NCBI GenBank assembly: GCA_902805845.1 | Contig: CADCUI010000079.1 | Location: forward strand, 1-64,000 | DNA from: an uncultured Nocardioidaceae bacterium | GTDB lineage: Bacteria > Actinomycetota > Actinomycetes > Propionibacteriales > Nocardioidaceae | DNA: 64,000 bases | Direction of reading: 5' to 3' | In this document: piece by piece, positions 43,684 to 53,333 of the stretch | How positions within the stretch are numbered: position 1 is the first letter of the stretch | Layout: the number at the start of each line of letters is the position of its first letter | Position numbers and translations under genes: made by a program | The notes under the pieces: model-generated | What the model was told of the DNA's origin: nothing | What the model saw: the letters and a program-made list of their open reading frames with translations, nothing else | The model's database searches: none

Positions 43684-44637
43684 TCAGGCGCCGGGAAGGC
43701 CCCGGCGCTGTGCGACGGCGTACAGCGCCACGCCGGCCGCCACGCCGGCGTTGAGCGACTCCACGGAGCTGACCATCGGGATCGACACCAGCTGGTCGCA
43801 GGTCTGGGCGACCAGCCGGGAGAGCCCGTCGCCTTCCGAGCCCACCACCAGCACCAGCGGTCCGTCGGCCAGGTCGAGATCGGGCAGCGAGACCTCCCCG
43901 TCCGCAGCCAGCCCGACGACCATGCACCCCGCATCCTGGTAGGCCTTCAGCTGCCTCACCAGGTTCACGGTCTGAGCGACCGGCACCCGGGCCGCGGCCC
44001 CCGCCGACGTCTTCCAGGCGGCGGCGGTCATGCCGGCGGCCCGCCGCTCGGGGACGACCACACCGTGTGCCCCGAAACCGGCTGCGCTGCGGACGACCGC
44101 GCCGAGGTTGCGGGGGTCGGTCACCGAGTCGAGCGCCACGATGAGGGGCGGCTCGCCGGTCTCGGCGGCGCGGTCGAGCAGGTCGTCGGCATGGGCGTAC
44201 GCGTAGGCCGGGACCCGCGCCGCCAGCCCCTGGTGGACGGCGCCGCCGGTGAGCCGGTCGAGCTCGTTGCGGGTCACCTCGAGCACCGCGACCCCGCGCT
44301 CGGACGTGATCCGGAACGCCTCCCGCAGCCGGCCGTCGCGCTCGGCGCCCTCCGCGACGTAGACGGCGCTCACCGGCATCGACGCGCGCAGCGCCTCCAC
44401 CACGGAGTTGCGCCCGGCGACCCACTCGGTGTCCCCGGCGCGGCGCCGGCGCGGCCCACCCTTCGGGGAGTCGTCCTTGTTACTGCCCTTGTAGGCCTTG
44501 TGACCGGGTCGCTCGACGGCCTTCGGGGTGGGCCCCTTGCCCTCGAGCCCGCGGCGCACCCTGCCGCCCGAGCCCGCGGTCGGGTTCCCCTTGCCGGTCC
44601 TGCGGACAGCGCCGCGCCGTGAGGAGTTCCCTGCCAT
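43684..44637 (-). CDS. rlmB: 23S rRNA (guanosine-2'-O-)-methyltransferase, TrmH/SpoU family
   Basis: 317-residue SPOUT methyltransferase. Residues 1-70 are a basic, disordered extension. An L30e-like RNA-binding domain begins at EWVAGRNSVVEAL, and the knotted domain has DSVTDPRNLGAVVRSAAGFG (motif 1), VVGSEGDGL (motif 2) and IPMVSSVESLNAGVAAGVALY (motif 3). It probably 2'-O-methylates G2251. The start overlaps the cysS stop by one base (TGATG), the usual actinobacterial cysS-rlmB pair. Confidence 0.93.
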   Translation of the reverse strand: MAGNSSRRGAVRRTGKGNPTAGSGGRVRRGLEGKGPTPKAVERPGHKAYKGSNKDDSPKGGPRRRRAGDTEWVAGRNSVVEALRASMPVSAVYVAEGAERDGRLREAFRITSERGVAVLEVTRNELDRLTGGAVHQGLAARVPAYAYAHADDLLDRAAETGEPPLIVALDSVTDPRNLGAVVRSAAGFGAHGVVVPERRAAGMTAAAWKTSAGAAARVPVAQTVNLVRQLKAYQDAGCMVVGLAADGEVSLPDLDLADGPLVLVVGSEGDGLSRLVAQTCDQLVSIPMVSSVESLNAGVAAGVALYAVAQRRGLPGA

Positions 44638-46058
44638 CAGCGCACCGACCAGGTCGGACCGGTGGGGGTGTCCTCGACCTCGACGCCGGCAGCCTTGACC
44701 TGGTCACGGATCGCGTCCGCGGTGGCGAAGTCCTTGGCCGCCCGTGCCGCCTCGCGCTGCTCGAGCAGCCCCGACACCAGCGCGTCCACCGCCTCGGTGA
44801 GCCGACCCTCGGCGCCGCTACCCCCGCGGGCCCAGTGCGGGTCGAACGGGTCGAGCCCCATGACCGCGAGCATGGCGCGGACGCTTCCCGCGGTACGCCG
44901 GAGCTCGGACGACTCACCCTCCGAGCCGCCGGCGAGCAGCTTGTTGCCCTCACGCACGGCGTCGTGGAGCACCGCGACCGCGGCGGGCGTGCCGAGGTCG
45001 TCGTCCATCGCCTCGGCGAAACGGGGGTCCACGTCACCCACGTCGACGCCACCGAGGACGTCGGCTGCGCGGTGGAGGAAGTGCTCGATGCGCTGGAACC
45101 CGGCCGCGGCCTCGTCGAGGGCCTCGAAGCTGAACTCGACGTGGGAGCGGTAGTGCGCGGACACCAGGTAGAAGCGCAGGTCGATGGCCCGGGTCCGCTC
45201 CAGCACCGCCGGGATCGTCAGGCTGTTGCCGAGCGACTTGCTCATCTTCTCGCCGGCGGTGGTGATCCAGGCGTTGTGCAGCCAGGTGCCGGCGAAGCCG
45301 TAGCCGGCGGCCCGGGACTGGGCCTGCTCGTTCTCGTGGTGGGGGAACCGCAGGTCGACGCCGCCGGCGTGGATGTCGAAGGCGGCGCCCAGGTACTTCA
45401 GCGCCATCGCGGAGCACTCGATGTGCCACCCGGGCCGGCCGGGCCCCCACGGGGAGGGCCAGGCCGCCGACTCCGGCTCGGTCTCCTTCTTCCAGCCCTT
45501 CCACAGCGCGAAGTCGCGGGGGTCACGCTTGCCACGCGGGTCGGCGTCCTCCGCCGGGCTCATGTCCTCGACCCGCTGCCCCGTCAGCTCGCCGTACGCC
45601 GGCCACGACCGCACGTCGAAGTACACGTCTCCAGAGCCGTCCTCCGCCACGTAGGCGTTCCCTGCGGTGATGAGCCGGCCGATGATCTCGATCATCTCCG
45701 GTACGTGCCCGGTGGCGAGCGGCTCGTAGGTCGGTGGCTCGACGTTGAGCGCGTCGTAGGCACGGTCGAGCTCGCGGCGCATGAGGTAGGCGAGGTTGTA
45801 CCAGGGGCGGCCCTGCTCGGCCGACTTGACCAGGATCTTGTCGTCGATGTCGGTGACGTTGCGGATGAAGGTCACCTCGTGGCCGCGGTGGGCCAGCCAC
45901 CGGCGGAGCACGTCGAAGTTGACCGCCGAACGCACGTGACCGACGTGGGGCTCGGACTGGACGGTCAGCCCGCACAGGTAGATGCCGGCCTTCCCCGCCT
46001 GCAGCGGCACGAAGTCGCGGACCTCGCGGGTCGCCGTGTCGTGGAGGCGGATCGTCAC
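44637..46058 (-). CDS. cysS: cysteinyl-tRNA synthetase
   Basis: 473-residue class I aminoacyl-tRNA synthetase. [18 protein letters not shown] holds the zinc-binding Cys and a HIGH-type motif, WHIECSAMA the second zinc region, and KMSKSLGN the KMSKS loop; the C-terminal helical anticodon part follows. GTG 46058 begins [12 protein letters not shown]. It is divergent from the C39-like peptidase gene and coupled to rlmB. Confidence 0.97.
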   Translation of the reverse strand: MTIRLHDTATREVRDFVPLQAGKAGIYLCGLTVQSEPHVGHVRSAVNFDVLRRWLAHRGHEVTFIRNVTDIDDKILVKSAEQGRPWYNLAYLMRRELDRAYDALNVEPPTYEPLATGHVPEMIEIIGRLITAGNAYVAEDGSGDVYFDVRSWPAYGELTGQRVEDMSPAEDADPRGKRDPRDFALWKGWKKETEPESAAWPSPWGPGRPGWHIECSAMALKYLGAAFDIHAGGVDLRFPHHENEQAQSRAAGYGFAGTWLHNAWITTAGEKMSKSLGNSLTIPAVLERTRAIDLRFYLVSAHYRSHVEFSFEALDEAAAGFQRIEHFLHRAADVLGGVDVGDVDPRFAEAMDDDLGTPAAVAVLHDAVREGNKLLAGGSEGESSELRRTAGSVRAMLAVMGLDPFDPHWARGGSGAEGRLTEAVDALVSGLLEQREAARAAKDFATADAIRDQVKAAGVEVEDTPTGPTWSVR

Positions 46059-46141
46059 CGGGCAATCCTACGGGTCACGACTGCGTTGCTGATGTGGCCG
46101 AAGTGAACACACAGGGGGTCCGCCGGACCTACCGTGGCCGG

Positions 46142-47416
46142 GTGCGAAGCCTCCCCCTGGTGCTGGCCCTGGCCGGCGCGCTCACCAGCCTGCCCGTCAC
46201 CGTCGCCGACGCCGCGGCCCCGGCCCGCCGGATCGTCCTGACCCGGTGGGACGCCCGCGGCGACCTCGACAAGGGCAGGGTCGACGGCCTCGTCGTCCGC
46301 AAGGGGCGGATCCGGTTCGGGGGCGACAGGACTCCGCCCGCCGGCAGCAAGGGCGGCTACGAGTACGGCACCTGGACGTCGCCGTGGGTGGAGCCGGGGT
46401 TCGACTTCACCGAGCTCGTGCCGTCGTGGCAGGCCACCACCCCCGGCGCCTCGAGGATCCGGATCGAGGTCCGCGGTCGCGAGGCGGGGAGGACGTCGAG
46501 CTGGGACACGATCGCCAGCTGGGCACACGACGACTCGTCGTTCCGGCGCACGAGCGCCAGCAGCCAGGGCGACGACCTCGGTCGGGTCAGCTACGACACC
46601 TGGCTGACCTCCGGCGCGTCCGCGTGGCAGCTCCGGGTCACCCTGCTCCGTCGTACCGGGGGAACGGCGCGGCCCACCGTCGACGCGGTCGGCGCGATGG
46701 CCTCCCGGCTCCCGTCGGTGTCCTCGGTGTCGACGTCGGCCCCGGGGGGCGACCCCAAGGCGCTCGGCAAGGTGCTGGCGGTGCCGAGCTACTCGCAGAT
46801 GGTCCATGAAGGCGAGTACCCGCAGTACGACGGTGGCGGCGAGGCCTGGTGCTCACCGACCTCGCTCACCATGGTGCTCGGCTACTACGGCGCGCTGCCC
46901 TCGTCGCGCTCCTACGCCTGGGTCGAGCAGTCCTATCCCGACCGGGTCGTGCCGCACATCGCCCGGATGGTCTACGACGAGCAGCTGGGGGGCACGGGGA
47001 ACTGGCCGTTCAACACCGCCTACGCCGCCTCCCGCACCGGCTCCGGCGCCGGCGGGGCCTTCGTCACGCGGTTGCGCAACCTCCGCGAGGCCGAGCGCTT
47101 CATCGCCGCGGGCATCCCGCTGGTCGCCTCCGTGGCGTTCTCCTCCGGCCAGCTCGACGGCGCGCCGATCTCCTCGACCAACGGCCACCTGCTCGTGATC
47201 GTCGGCTTCCGCAAGAACGGCGACGTGGTCGTCAACGACCCGGCGGCGTCGAGCCGGGCGGGTGTCCGGCGGACCTACGACCGCGGCCAGTTCGAGGACG
47301 CCTGGCTCAAGCGCTACTCCACCGGTTCCTCCCTGCGGGGCTCCGGCGGGCTGGTCTACGTCGTCCACGACGACGATCACCCGCTGCCGGCACGCGACGC
47401 CAACCGCAACTGGTAG
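46142..47416 (+). CDS. secreted C39-like cysteine peptidase
   Basis: 424-residue exported protein. Signal peptide 1-26 (LPLVLALAGALTSLPVTVADA). A beta-rich N-terminal module (30-200) precedes a papain-like C39_2 domain with catalytic Cys237 (EAWCSPTSLTMVLGYYG), His in NGHLLVIVGF (about 345) and Asp in VVNDPAA. Such proteins cleave peptides or glycopeptides at the cell surface. The start is uncertain: GTG 46142 gives a clean signal peptide, but GTG codons at 46094 and 46103 are in frame and none has a clear ribosome-binding site. Confidence 0.85.
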   Translation: MRSLPLVLALAGALTSLPVTVADAAAPARRIVLTRWDARGDLDKGRVDGLVVRKGRIRFGGDRTPPAGSKGGYEYGTWTSPWVEPGFDFTELVPSWQATTPGASRIRIEVRGREAGRTSSWDTIASWAHDDSSFRRTSASSQGDDLGRVSYDTWLTSGASAWQLRVTLLRRTGGTARPTVDAVGAMASRLPSVSSVSTSAPGGDPKALGKVLAVPSYSQMVHEGEYPQYDGGGEAWCSPTSLTMVLGYYGALPSSRSYAWVEQSYPDRVVPHIARMVYDEQLGGTGNWPFNTAYAASRTGSGAGGAFVTRLRNLREAERFIAAGIPLVASVAFSSGQLDGAPISSTNGHLLVIVGFRKNGDVVVNDPAASSRAGVRRTYDRGQFEDAWLKRYSTGSSLRGSGGLVYVVHDDDHPLPARDANRNW

Positions 47417-48997
47417 CTACTCGGCGGTGAAGTCGATCGTGTGCCACCCGGTGGCGCCGTCGGGCACGACGTCACGGCGTACGGCCGTCTGGGTGTAGCC
47501 GGACCGGTCGGTCGCCCGGACGCTGACCTTGTGGTTGCCCGGCTCGGCCTGCACCGTGCCGCTCCACTGCACCCACGTGTCGACCGACGGGACGCCGCCG
47601 AGCTCGGTCGTGGTCCACGGACCGCCGTCCAGGCTGATCTCGACCTTCTCGATGCCGGTGTGCTGCGCCCACGCGACACCGGCCACCCGGAGGTCACCGG
47701 CCCTCACCCCGTGGTTCGCCCGGGGTACGTCGATCCGCGACTGGGTCCGCACCGGCCCCTCGGCCGACCAGCCGCGCTGGGTCCAGTAGGCGCTGATGTC
47801 GTCGAACCGGGTCACCTCGAGGTCCACCAGCCACTTGGTGGCCGAGACGTAGCCGTAGAGGCCGGGCACCACCATCCGCACCGGGAAGCCGTGCTCGAGG
47901 GGCAGCGGCTCGCCGTTCATCGCCAGTGCGAGCATCGCGTCACGGTCGTCGGTGAGCGCGGCGAGCGGGGTGCCGCACGTCCACCCGTCCTCCGACGTCT
48001 GCAGCACCGCGTCCGCGCCGGCGGCCGGCCCTGCCTCCGCCAGCAGGTCCGCGATGCGGATCCCGCTCCACCAGGCATTGCCGATGAGCTCGCCGCCCAC
48101 CGGGTTCGAGACGCAGGCGAGCGTCACCCAGGCCTCCGTGAGCCCCCGGTCGAGCAGGTCCTGGTAGGTCAGCCTGAGCTCCCGGCGGACCATCCCGTGG
48201 ATGCGCAGCCGCCACGTCGACACGTCGATGGCCGGAACCGCGAGCGCGGTGTGGATCTGGTAGAAGTCGCCGTTGTCGACCCGCCAGGGCGTCACGCCGT
48301 CGACCTCGACTTCGGCGTCCTCCGGCACCTCACCGCCCGACACCGGCAACCTCAACCGCGCCCGGGCCTCCTCGACCCGGCTGCGCCGCCGCCCGAAGAG
48401 CCTCCCGCCGACCGCCACGGCCAGCGTCCCCGCCCCGACGACGCCGACGCGCGTCAGGAACGACCGCCGGGAGTCGGGAGGCCCGATCTCCGCACGCGTC
48501 GCCCCCGTCGCGCCCGCGACCTCGTCGCGGCCCGTGGTCTGCGAGCCGGCGGAGCGTTGGCCGAGGACGGCCGCGAGGTAGCCCAGGACCGAGGTCCACG
48601 CCAGCGCGCCGAGCACGACCGGGGCCAGGTCGGCCAGGTCGCCTCCCGGACGGGTCACGACGGCGGCCACGGCCACGGCGGCCACGGCGCAGAAGAGGAG
48701 CTGGCCGCGCCAGAGGCCCCGACGTGCCGACAGCCCTGCCAGCGCCGACAGCACGAGGAGCCCGGCGAGCACGCCGGCCATCAGCAGCGGTTTGTCCCAG
48801 CGTCCGACGAGGTGGATCAGGTACAACGCCACCGGCCCCGGCGTCACCTCGATGACGGCCTCCGCGACAGCGTCAGGCGGGCTGAGCCGCTGCCGGAGGA
48901 CCGCCGCCGTCGCACCGCTCACCGCGACGCCGGCCAGCCCGGCCAGCATCCCCGCACCGGCGTACCGCACGCGGACTCCGAGCGGCGTTCTCGTCAC
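47417..48997 (-). CDS. membrane-anchored molybdopterin-dependent oxidoreductase (sulfite oxidase family)
   Basis: 526-residue protein. About five N-terminal transmembrane helices (residues 10-165) are joined to a sulfite-oxidase-type Mo domain. This contains [19 protein letters not shown], the molybdenum-ligand Cys in [22 protein letters not shown] and [17 protein letters not shown], and then a C-terminal Ig-like dimerisation domain ([16 protein letters not shown]). It is probably exposed outside; an Arg pair precedes the linker helix ([14 protein letters not shown]), compatible with Tat-type insertion. Substrate unknown. GTG start at 48997, near divergent ispF. Confidence 0.9.
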   Translation of the reverse strand: MTRTPLGVRVRYAGAGMLAGLAGVAVSGATAAVLRQRLSPPDAVAEAVIEVTPGPVALYLIHLVGRWDKPLLMAGVLAGLLVLSALAGLSARRGLWRGQLLFCAVAAVAVAAVVTRPGGDLADLAPVVLGALAWTSVLGYLAAVLGQRSAGSQTTGRDEVAGATGATRAEIGPPDSRRSFLTRVGVVGAGTLAVAVGGRLFGRRRSRVEEARARLRLPVSGGEVPEDAEVEVDGVTPWRVDNGDFYQIHTALAVPAIDVSTWRLRIHGMVRRELRLTYQDLLDRGLTEAWVTLACVSNPVGGELIGNAWWSGIRIADLLAEAGPAAGADAVLQTSEDGWTCGTPLAALTDDRDAMLALAMNGEPLPLEHGFPVRMVVPGLYGYVSATKWLVDLEVTRFDDISAYWTQRGWSAEGPVRTQSRIDVPRANHGVRAGDLRVAGVAWAQHTGIEKVEISLDGGPWTTTELGGVPSVDTWVQWSGTVQAEPGNHKVSVRATDRSGYTQTAVRRDVVPDGATGWHTIDFTAE

Positions 48998-49076
48998 CTG
49001 CCCATCGTGGCACCGGTCCGCAACACCCCGCGACCGGACCGGACGCGTCGCAGTTCCGATGGGCGAGGATGGCGAC

Positions 49077-49559
49077 ATGACGGCTGTTCCCCGGGTCGGC
49101 ATCGGCACCGACGTGCACCGCTACGCCGACGGTGCCCCGATGTGGCTGGCAGGGCTGCACTTCCCGGACGAGCCGGAGGGGCTCGCCGGCCACTCCGACG
49201 CCGACGTCGCCGCCCACGCCGCCTGCGACGCGCTCTTCTCCGCGGCCGGGATCGGGGACCTCGGGGTCCACTTCGGCACCGACGAACCGGAGTGGGCGGG
49301 AGCGTCGGGCGTGAGGCTGCTGGCCGAGGCGGCGCGCCTGGTCCGTGCCGCCGGCTACGAGATCGGCAACGTCGCCGTGCAGGTGGTGGGGAACCGTCCC
49401 CGGCTGGGTCGGCGTCGGGCCGAGGCCGAACAGGCGCTGAGCGCGGCGGTGGGTGCGCCGGTCAGCGTGTCGGCGACCACGACCGACGGCCTCGGGCTGA
49501 CCGGTCGCGGCGAGGGGGTCGCGGCGATCGCCACGGCCCTCGTGCTGCCCGCCGGCTGA
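49077..49559 (+). CDS. ispF: 2-C-methyl-D-erythritol 2,4-cyclodiphosphate synthase
   Basis: 160-residue enzyme of the MEP isoprenoid pathway. Zinc ligands lie in GTDVHRY (Asp12, His14) and [11 protein letters not shown], with [13 protein letters not shown] and the C-terminal [19 protein letters not shown] block. The ATG has GAGGA about 9 nt upstream. ispD, usually adjacent in actinobacteria, is not in this window. The gene is convergent with carD across a strong terminator. Confidence 0.97.
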   Translation: MTAVPRVGIGTDVHRYADGAPMWLAGLHFPDEPEGLAGHSDADVAAHAACDALFSAAGIGDLGVHFGTDEPEWAGASGVRLLAEAARLVRAAGYEIGNVAVQVVGNRPRLGRRRAEAEQALSAAVGAPVSVSATTTDGLGLTGRGEGVAAIATALVLPAG

Positions 49560-49568
49560 GACGCGAAA

Positions 49569-49597
49569 GGGCCCCCACGACAATGTCGTGGGGGCCC
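49569..49597. terminator. bidirectional terminator between ispF and carD
   Basis: A perfect 13-bp stem (49569-49581 with 49585-49597) with a 3-nt AAT loop lies 10 bp after the ispF stop and 12 bp before the carD stop on the other strand. On the minus strand it is followed by TTTCGCG. Its position suits both convergent genes. Confidence 0.88.
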
Positions 49598-49609
49598 TCG
49601 CAGCTCAGC

Positions 49610-50095
49610 TCAGGACGCGAGCACCTCGTCGAGGAGCGTCTCGGCCTTGTCCTCGTTGGTGTGCTCGGCGAGTGCGAGCTCGGAGACGAGGATCTGGCGG
49701 GCCTTGGCGAGCATCCGCTTCTCGCCGGCCGACAGGCCGCGGTCGCGCTCACGGCGCCAGAGGTCACGCACGACCTCGGCGACCTTCATGACGTCACCCG
49801 AGTGCAGCTTCTCGAGGTTGGCCTTGTAGCGGCGCGACCAGTTGGTCGGCTCCTCCGTGTGCGGAGCCCGCAGCACGTCGAAGACCCTGTCGAGGCCTTC
49901 CTTGTCGACCACGTCGCGGACACCGACCAGGTCGAGGTTGCATGCCGGCACCCGGACCACGAGGTCCTGCTGGGCGACGATGCGGAGGACGAGGTAGAGC
50001 CTGTCCTCCCCCTTGATGGTCCGGGTTTCGATGTTCTCGATCACGGCGGCGCCGTGGTTCGGGTAGACAACCGTTTCGCCGACGGTGAATGTCAT
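49610..50095 (-). CDS. carD: CarD-family RNA polymerase-binding regulator
   Basis: 161-residue global regulator that binds the beta subunit of RNA polymerase through an N-terminal Tudor-like domain ([18 protein letters not shown]) and stabilises open promoter complexes with a basic C-terminal helical domain ([17 protein letters not shown], conserved Trp near 85). Length equals mycobacterial CarD. ATG with AGGAAGGGG upstream; a TAGACT -10-like hexamer is on the minus strand at 50131-50126 with no clear -35. Confidence 0.97.
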   Translation of the reverse strand: MTFTVGETVVYPNHGAAVIENIETRTIKGEDRLYLVLRIVAQQDLVVRVPACNLDLVGVRDVVDKEGLDRVFDVLRAPHTEEPTNWSRRYKANLEKLHSGDVMKVAEVVRDLWRRERDRGLSAGEKRMLAKARQILVSELALAEHTNEDKAETLLDEVLAS

Positions 50096-50271
50096 ATTGG
50101 CAAGTACCCCTTCCTGAGGGTGACCAGTCTAACACGCCGTATCGACAGCCCTTTCGGCGTTTGTGCAGGTCAGAGGCCTATCGGGGCTTGACAGAAGTCT
50201 GTGCTCTGTGCCTTCGCCACCGCCGGCCGGGACGCGGCCGGTCCAGCCGCGTCCCGGGGGAGGAGGTCCCC

Positions 50272-50277
50272 TAGACT
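50272..50277 (+). promoter_or_regulatory. -10 hexamer for a probable leaderless transcript
   Basis: TAGACT ends 7 bp before the GTG start of the lipoprotein gene, so transcription would begin at or next to the start codon. Leaderless mRNAs with this -10 type are common in actinobacteria. No convincing -35 is seen at 17 bp; a TTGACA at 50188-50193 is too distant to pair with it. Confidence 0.45.
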
Positions 50278-50284
50278 CTGGCGG

Positions 50285-50875
50285 GTGATCTGGACCTCCT
50301 CCCGGCTCCGCAGGCGGATGGCCGCCACTGCCACGGCTCTCACCCTGCCGCTCGTGGCTTCCTGCGGGGTGAACTTCGACGCCCAGACCGACCAGCCCTA
50401 CACCCCCGGCGACGGGGTGAACTTCCGCGAGGGCACCGTGGACGTGCTCAACGCGCTGGTCATCAGTGAGACGCCGGGCACCGGCCGCGTGGTGGCCGGC
50501 CTGTCCAACAGCGACGCCGAGAACGACGACGAGCTGACCGGCGTGCGCGGGGTGGGAGACGACCAGGGGCTGCAGGTCTCCCTCGAGGGCGGCGCCACCA
50601 CGATCCCGGCAGCCGGGCTCCTCCAGCTCGCGGATCCGGAGTCCGCCGCGATCATCGTCGAGGGGGACCCGGAGCGCCTGACGCCCGGCGGGTTCGTCCG
50701 GCTCACGTTCACCTTCCAGAACGCCGAGGAGGCCGCGCTCAACGTCCCGGTCCTGCTGCCGGGCGCGGACTACGGCGACCTCGACCTCCGCGGCACCGGT
50801 GAGGCCTCGGCCTCCCCCACGGAGTCACCGTCCGAGTCGCCCTCGGAGACCATCGCCGACGTTCCCGAGGACTGA
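50285..50875 (+). CDS. putative lipoprotein of unknown function
   Basis: 196-residue exported protein. A basic n-region ([11 protein letters not shown]) and hydrophobic stretch end in lipobox LVASC, with Cys as the lipidation site near residue 27. The mature domain is predicted beta-rich ([39 protein letters not shown]), resembling copper-chaperone/DUF461-like immunoglobulin folds but without their Met/His copper ligands. The C-terminus is a Ser/Pro/Glu-rich tail. The GTG start is probably leaderless. Phosphoglyceromutase follows 4 bp later. Confidence 0.82.
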   Translation: MIWTSSRLRRRMAATATALTLPLVASCGVNFDAQTDQPYTPGDGVNFREGTVDVLNALVISETPGTGRVVAGLSNSDAENDDELTGVRGVGDDQGLQVSLEGGATTIPAAGLLQLADPESAAIIVEGDPERLTPGGFVRLTFTFQNAEEAALNVPVLLPGADYGDLDLRGTGEASASPTESPSESPSETIADVPED

Positions 50876-50879
50876 GGAC

Positions 50880-51629
50880 ATGGCGTCGTACGAGCTGGTC
50901 CTGCTCCGCCACGGCGAGAGCGAGTGGAACGCCAAGAACCTGTTCACCGGCTGGGTCGACGTCCCGCTCAGCGACAAGGGCCGCCGTGAGGCCGTCCGCG
51001 CCGGCGAGCTGATGGCCGGGGCCGGGCTGTTGCCCGACGTCCTCCACACCTCGGTGCTGCGGCGCGCGATCGCGACGGCCCAGCTCGCGCTCGACGCCTG
51101 CGAGCGCCACTGGGTGCCGGTACGCCGCTCGTGGCGGCTCAACGAGCGGCACTACGGTGCGCTGCAGGGCAAGGACAAGAAGGCGACGCTCGCGGAGTTC
51201 GGCGAGGAGCAGTTCATGCTCTGGCGCCGGTCCTACGACACTCCCCCGCCGCGGATCGACGACGCCGACCAGTACTCCCAGGTGGGTGATCCGCGCTACG
51301 CCGCCCTGCCCGACGAGGTCGTGCCGCGCACCGAGTGCCTGGCCGACGTGGTCGACCGCATGCTGCCCTACTGGTACGACGCCGTGGTCCCCGACCTGCG
51401 CAGCGGCGCGACGATCTGCGTGGCGGCGCACGGCAACAGCCTGCGCGCACTGGTGAAGCACCTGGACGGCATGTCCGAGGAGGACGTCGTCGGGCTCAAC
51501 ATCCCGACCGGGATCCCGCTGGTCTACCGCCTCGACGACCACATGCGGCCGCTCCAGCGGGGCGGGGAGTACCTCGACCCGGACGCCGCCGCAGCCGCCA
51601 TCCAGGCGGTCGCGAAGCAGGGCCGCTGA
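50880..51629 (+). CDS. gpmA: 2,3-bisphosphoglycerate-dependent phosphoglycerate mutase
   Basis: 249-residue glycolytic enzyme. It has [10 protein letters not shown] with the phosphorylated His, [31 protein letters not shown] with the catalytic Glu, and [18 protein letters not shown] with the second active-site His. Full-length match to dPGM. The ATG lies 4 bp after the lipoprotein stop, and the thioesterase gene follows immediately. Confidence 0.97.
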   Translation: MASYELVLLRHGESEWNAKNLFTGWVDVPLSDKGRREAVRAGELMAGAGLLPDVLHTSVLRRAIATAQLALDACERHWVPVRRSWRLNERHYGALQGKDKKATLAEFGEEQFMLWRRSYDTPPPRIDDADQYSQVGDPRYAALPDEVVPRTECLADVVDRMLPYWYDAVVPDLRSGATICVAAHGNSLRALVKHLDGMSEEDVVGLNIPTGIPLVYRLDDHMRPLQRGGEYLDPDAAAAAIQAVAKQGR

Positions 51630-51633
51630 GCCG

Positions 51634-52029
51634 ATGGACCTGGAGGTCCTGAACGGCGACATGCGGGGCCCGTTCGTGACCTACCTGGGGCTGGAGTTCT
51701 CCGAGGTGAGCGGGGACCGGGTGGTGGCCCGCTGGACGGCGGGAACGCGCCACCACCAGCCGTTCGGCCTGGTGCACGGCGGCGTCCACGCCAGCGTGGT
51801 GGAGACCCTCGGCAGCGTCGGGGCCTCCGCCTGGCTGGGTGACCGGGGCAGGTGCGTGGGCGTCAGCAACACGACCGACTTCTTCCGCGCGGCCCGCGAG
51901 GGCGACATGGTCTCCACCGGGACCCCGGTCCATCGCGGCCGGTCACAGCAGCTGTGGCTGGTCGAGACCCACGACGACCAGGACCGGCTCGTGGCGCGAG
52001 GCCAGCTCCGCGTCCAGAACCTCACCTGA
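51634..52029 (+). CDS. hotdog-fold thioesterase (PaaI-like)
   Basis: 131-residue single hotdog domain with the PaaI-type active-site segment HQPFGLVHGGVHASVVETLGS, where the HGG loop and the following acidic residue (Glu) act on the thioester. Hydrolyses acyl- or aryl-CoA; the exact substrate is not readable. It begins 4 bp after gpmA. Family A repeats follow its stop directly. Confidence 0.88.
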   Translation: MDLEVLNGDMRGPFVTYLGLEFSEVSGDRVVARWTAGTRHHQPFGLVHGGVHASVVETLGSVGASAWLGDRGRCVGVSNTTDFFRAAREGDMVSTGTPVHRGRSQQLWLVETHDDQDRLVARGQLRVQNLT

Positions 52030-52090
52030 CCCCCGCCGAGTCGGCGCTTGTGCACGCCAAAACCCTGCCGAGTCGGCGCCAATGCACGCC
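52030..52090. repeat. tandem intergenic repeat, family A (2 units)
   Basis: Two units starting at 52031 and 52063 share CTGCCGAGTCGGCG/CCGCCGAGTCGGCG followed by CTTGTGCACGCC or CAATGCACGCC. The first is nearly identical to the units at 92-149; the second has diverged in the middle. As before, the array starts right after a stop codon (thioesterase) and before a minus-strand gene end. Confidence 0.85.
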
Positions 52091-52114
52091 GGAAGTCGAC
52101 CGGTCGGGCCGGAC

Positions 52115-53287
52115 TCAGGCCGCAGCAGCCGCGGTGCGAGCGGGGCCGGCGTTCCGGCGTACCAGCTTCGAGACCTTGGCACCAGGCTTCCGGTCGAAGA
52201 ACCCGTTCGGGAACGACAGCCGGATGATCTTCGCCCAGGCCGAGGCGACCTGCTTGGGGAGCGGGCCGGTGGTGTACCGCAGCCCGTAGCGCTCGAAGAG
52301 CGCCTCCACCTTCGGCGCGATCTCCTGGTAGCGGTTGCTCGGCAGGTCGGGGAAGAGGTGGTGCTCGATCTGGTAGGACAGGTTCCCGGTCATGAGGTGC
52401 ATCGCCTTGGAACCGGAGATGTTCGCCGAGCCGAGCATCTGCCGCAGGTACCACTCGCCACGCGTCTCACCGACGATCGAGCGGCGCGTGAAGGTCTCGA
52501 CGCCGTCGGGGAAGTGACCGCACATGATCACCGAGTGGGTCCACAGGTTGCGGACCAGGTTCGCCGTCAGGTTGGCGGTCAGCGTCGACATCGCCGACGG
52601 GCCCGACAGCAGCGGGTGGACGATGTAGTCCTTGGTGATCTGCTTGCGGATCTTGGTCAGCACCTGCTTGCCCCGGCGGCGGAAGTCGGGGTCCTTGAAC
52701 TGACCGCGCTTCACTGCGCCGCGGAGCTCGAGGTCGTACGCCGCGATGCCGTACTCGAAGATGCAGGCGTTCACGAAGTTCCAGAGCGGCTGACCGAGGT
52801 AGAACGGGCTCCACCGCTGGTCCTCGTCGACCCGCATGATGCCGTAGCCGAGGTCGTTGTCCTTGCCGATCACGTTCGTGTAGGTGTGGTGCAGCTCGTT
52901 GTGCGAGTGCTTCCACTGCTCCGACGGCGAGACGTTGTCCCACTCCCAGGTGGTCGAGTGGATCTTCGGGTCACGCATCCAGTCCCACTGACCGTGCATG
53001 ATGTTGTGCCCGATCTCCATGTTGTCGAGGATCTTGGCGACGCTGAGCCCCACGGTGCCCGCCACCCACGCCGGCGGGAAGCCGCTCGCCAGCAGCACCG
53101 CGCGGCTGGCCAGCTCCAGCTTGCGTCGGGCGTCGATCACCTTGCGGATGTACGCCGCGTCGCGCTCGCCGCGGGTGGTGAGGACCTCGTCGCGGATCGC
53201 GTCCAGCTCGTTGCCGAGGGTCTCGATGTCCTCGTCGGTGAGGTGCGCGATGGGGTTGTCGTCGGTCTTCTTCTGCAGCACGGTCAT
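52115..53287 (-). CDS. membrane fatty acid desaturase (DesA3-like acyl-CoA desaturase)
   Basis: 390-residue di-iron desaturase that would insert a double bond into fatty acyl-CoA. Three His boxes are visible: HNIMH (94-98), HSHNELHH (127-134) and QIEHHLFPD (about 314-322). Hydrophobic segments lie near 60-88 and 240-265. ATG 53287 has AGGAG 5-6 nt upstream, better than the GTG two codons earlier. It follows a ferredoxin reductase gene by 46 bp, the electron donor pair known from mycobacterial DesA3-Oxidoreductase (Rv3229c-Rv3230c). Confidence 0.94.
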   Translation of the reverse strand: MTVLQKKTDDNPIAHLTDEDIETLGNELDAIRDEVLTTRGERDAAYIRKVIDARRKLELASRAVLLASGFPPAWVAGTVGLSVAKILDNMEIGHNIMHGQWDWMRDPKIHSTTWEWDNVSPSEQWKHSHNELHHTYTNVIGKDNDLGYGIMRVDEDQRWSPFYLGQPLWNFVNACIFEYGIAAYDLELRGAVKRGQFKDPDFRRRGKQVLTKIRKQITKDYIVHPLLSGPSAMSTLTANLTANLVRNLWTHSVIMCGHFPDGVETFTRRSIVGETRGEWYLRQMLGSANISGSKAMHLMTGNLSYQIEHHLFPDLPSNRYQEIAPKVEALFERYGLRYTTGPLPKQVASAWAKIIRLSFPNGFFDRKPGAKVSKLVRRNAGPARTAAAAA

Positions 53288-53333
53288 GGTCACTCCTGAA
53301 GGTGCGGTAGGTCGGTGGTCGGCCGGCTCGGGG

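Noticed and set aside
50188-50193. TTGACA as -35 of the lipoprotein gene
   Set aside because: No -10 hexamer at 16-19 bp; the TAGACT at 50272 is about 78 bp away, so the match is probably chance.
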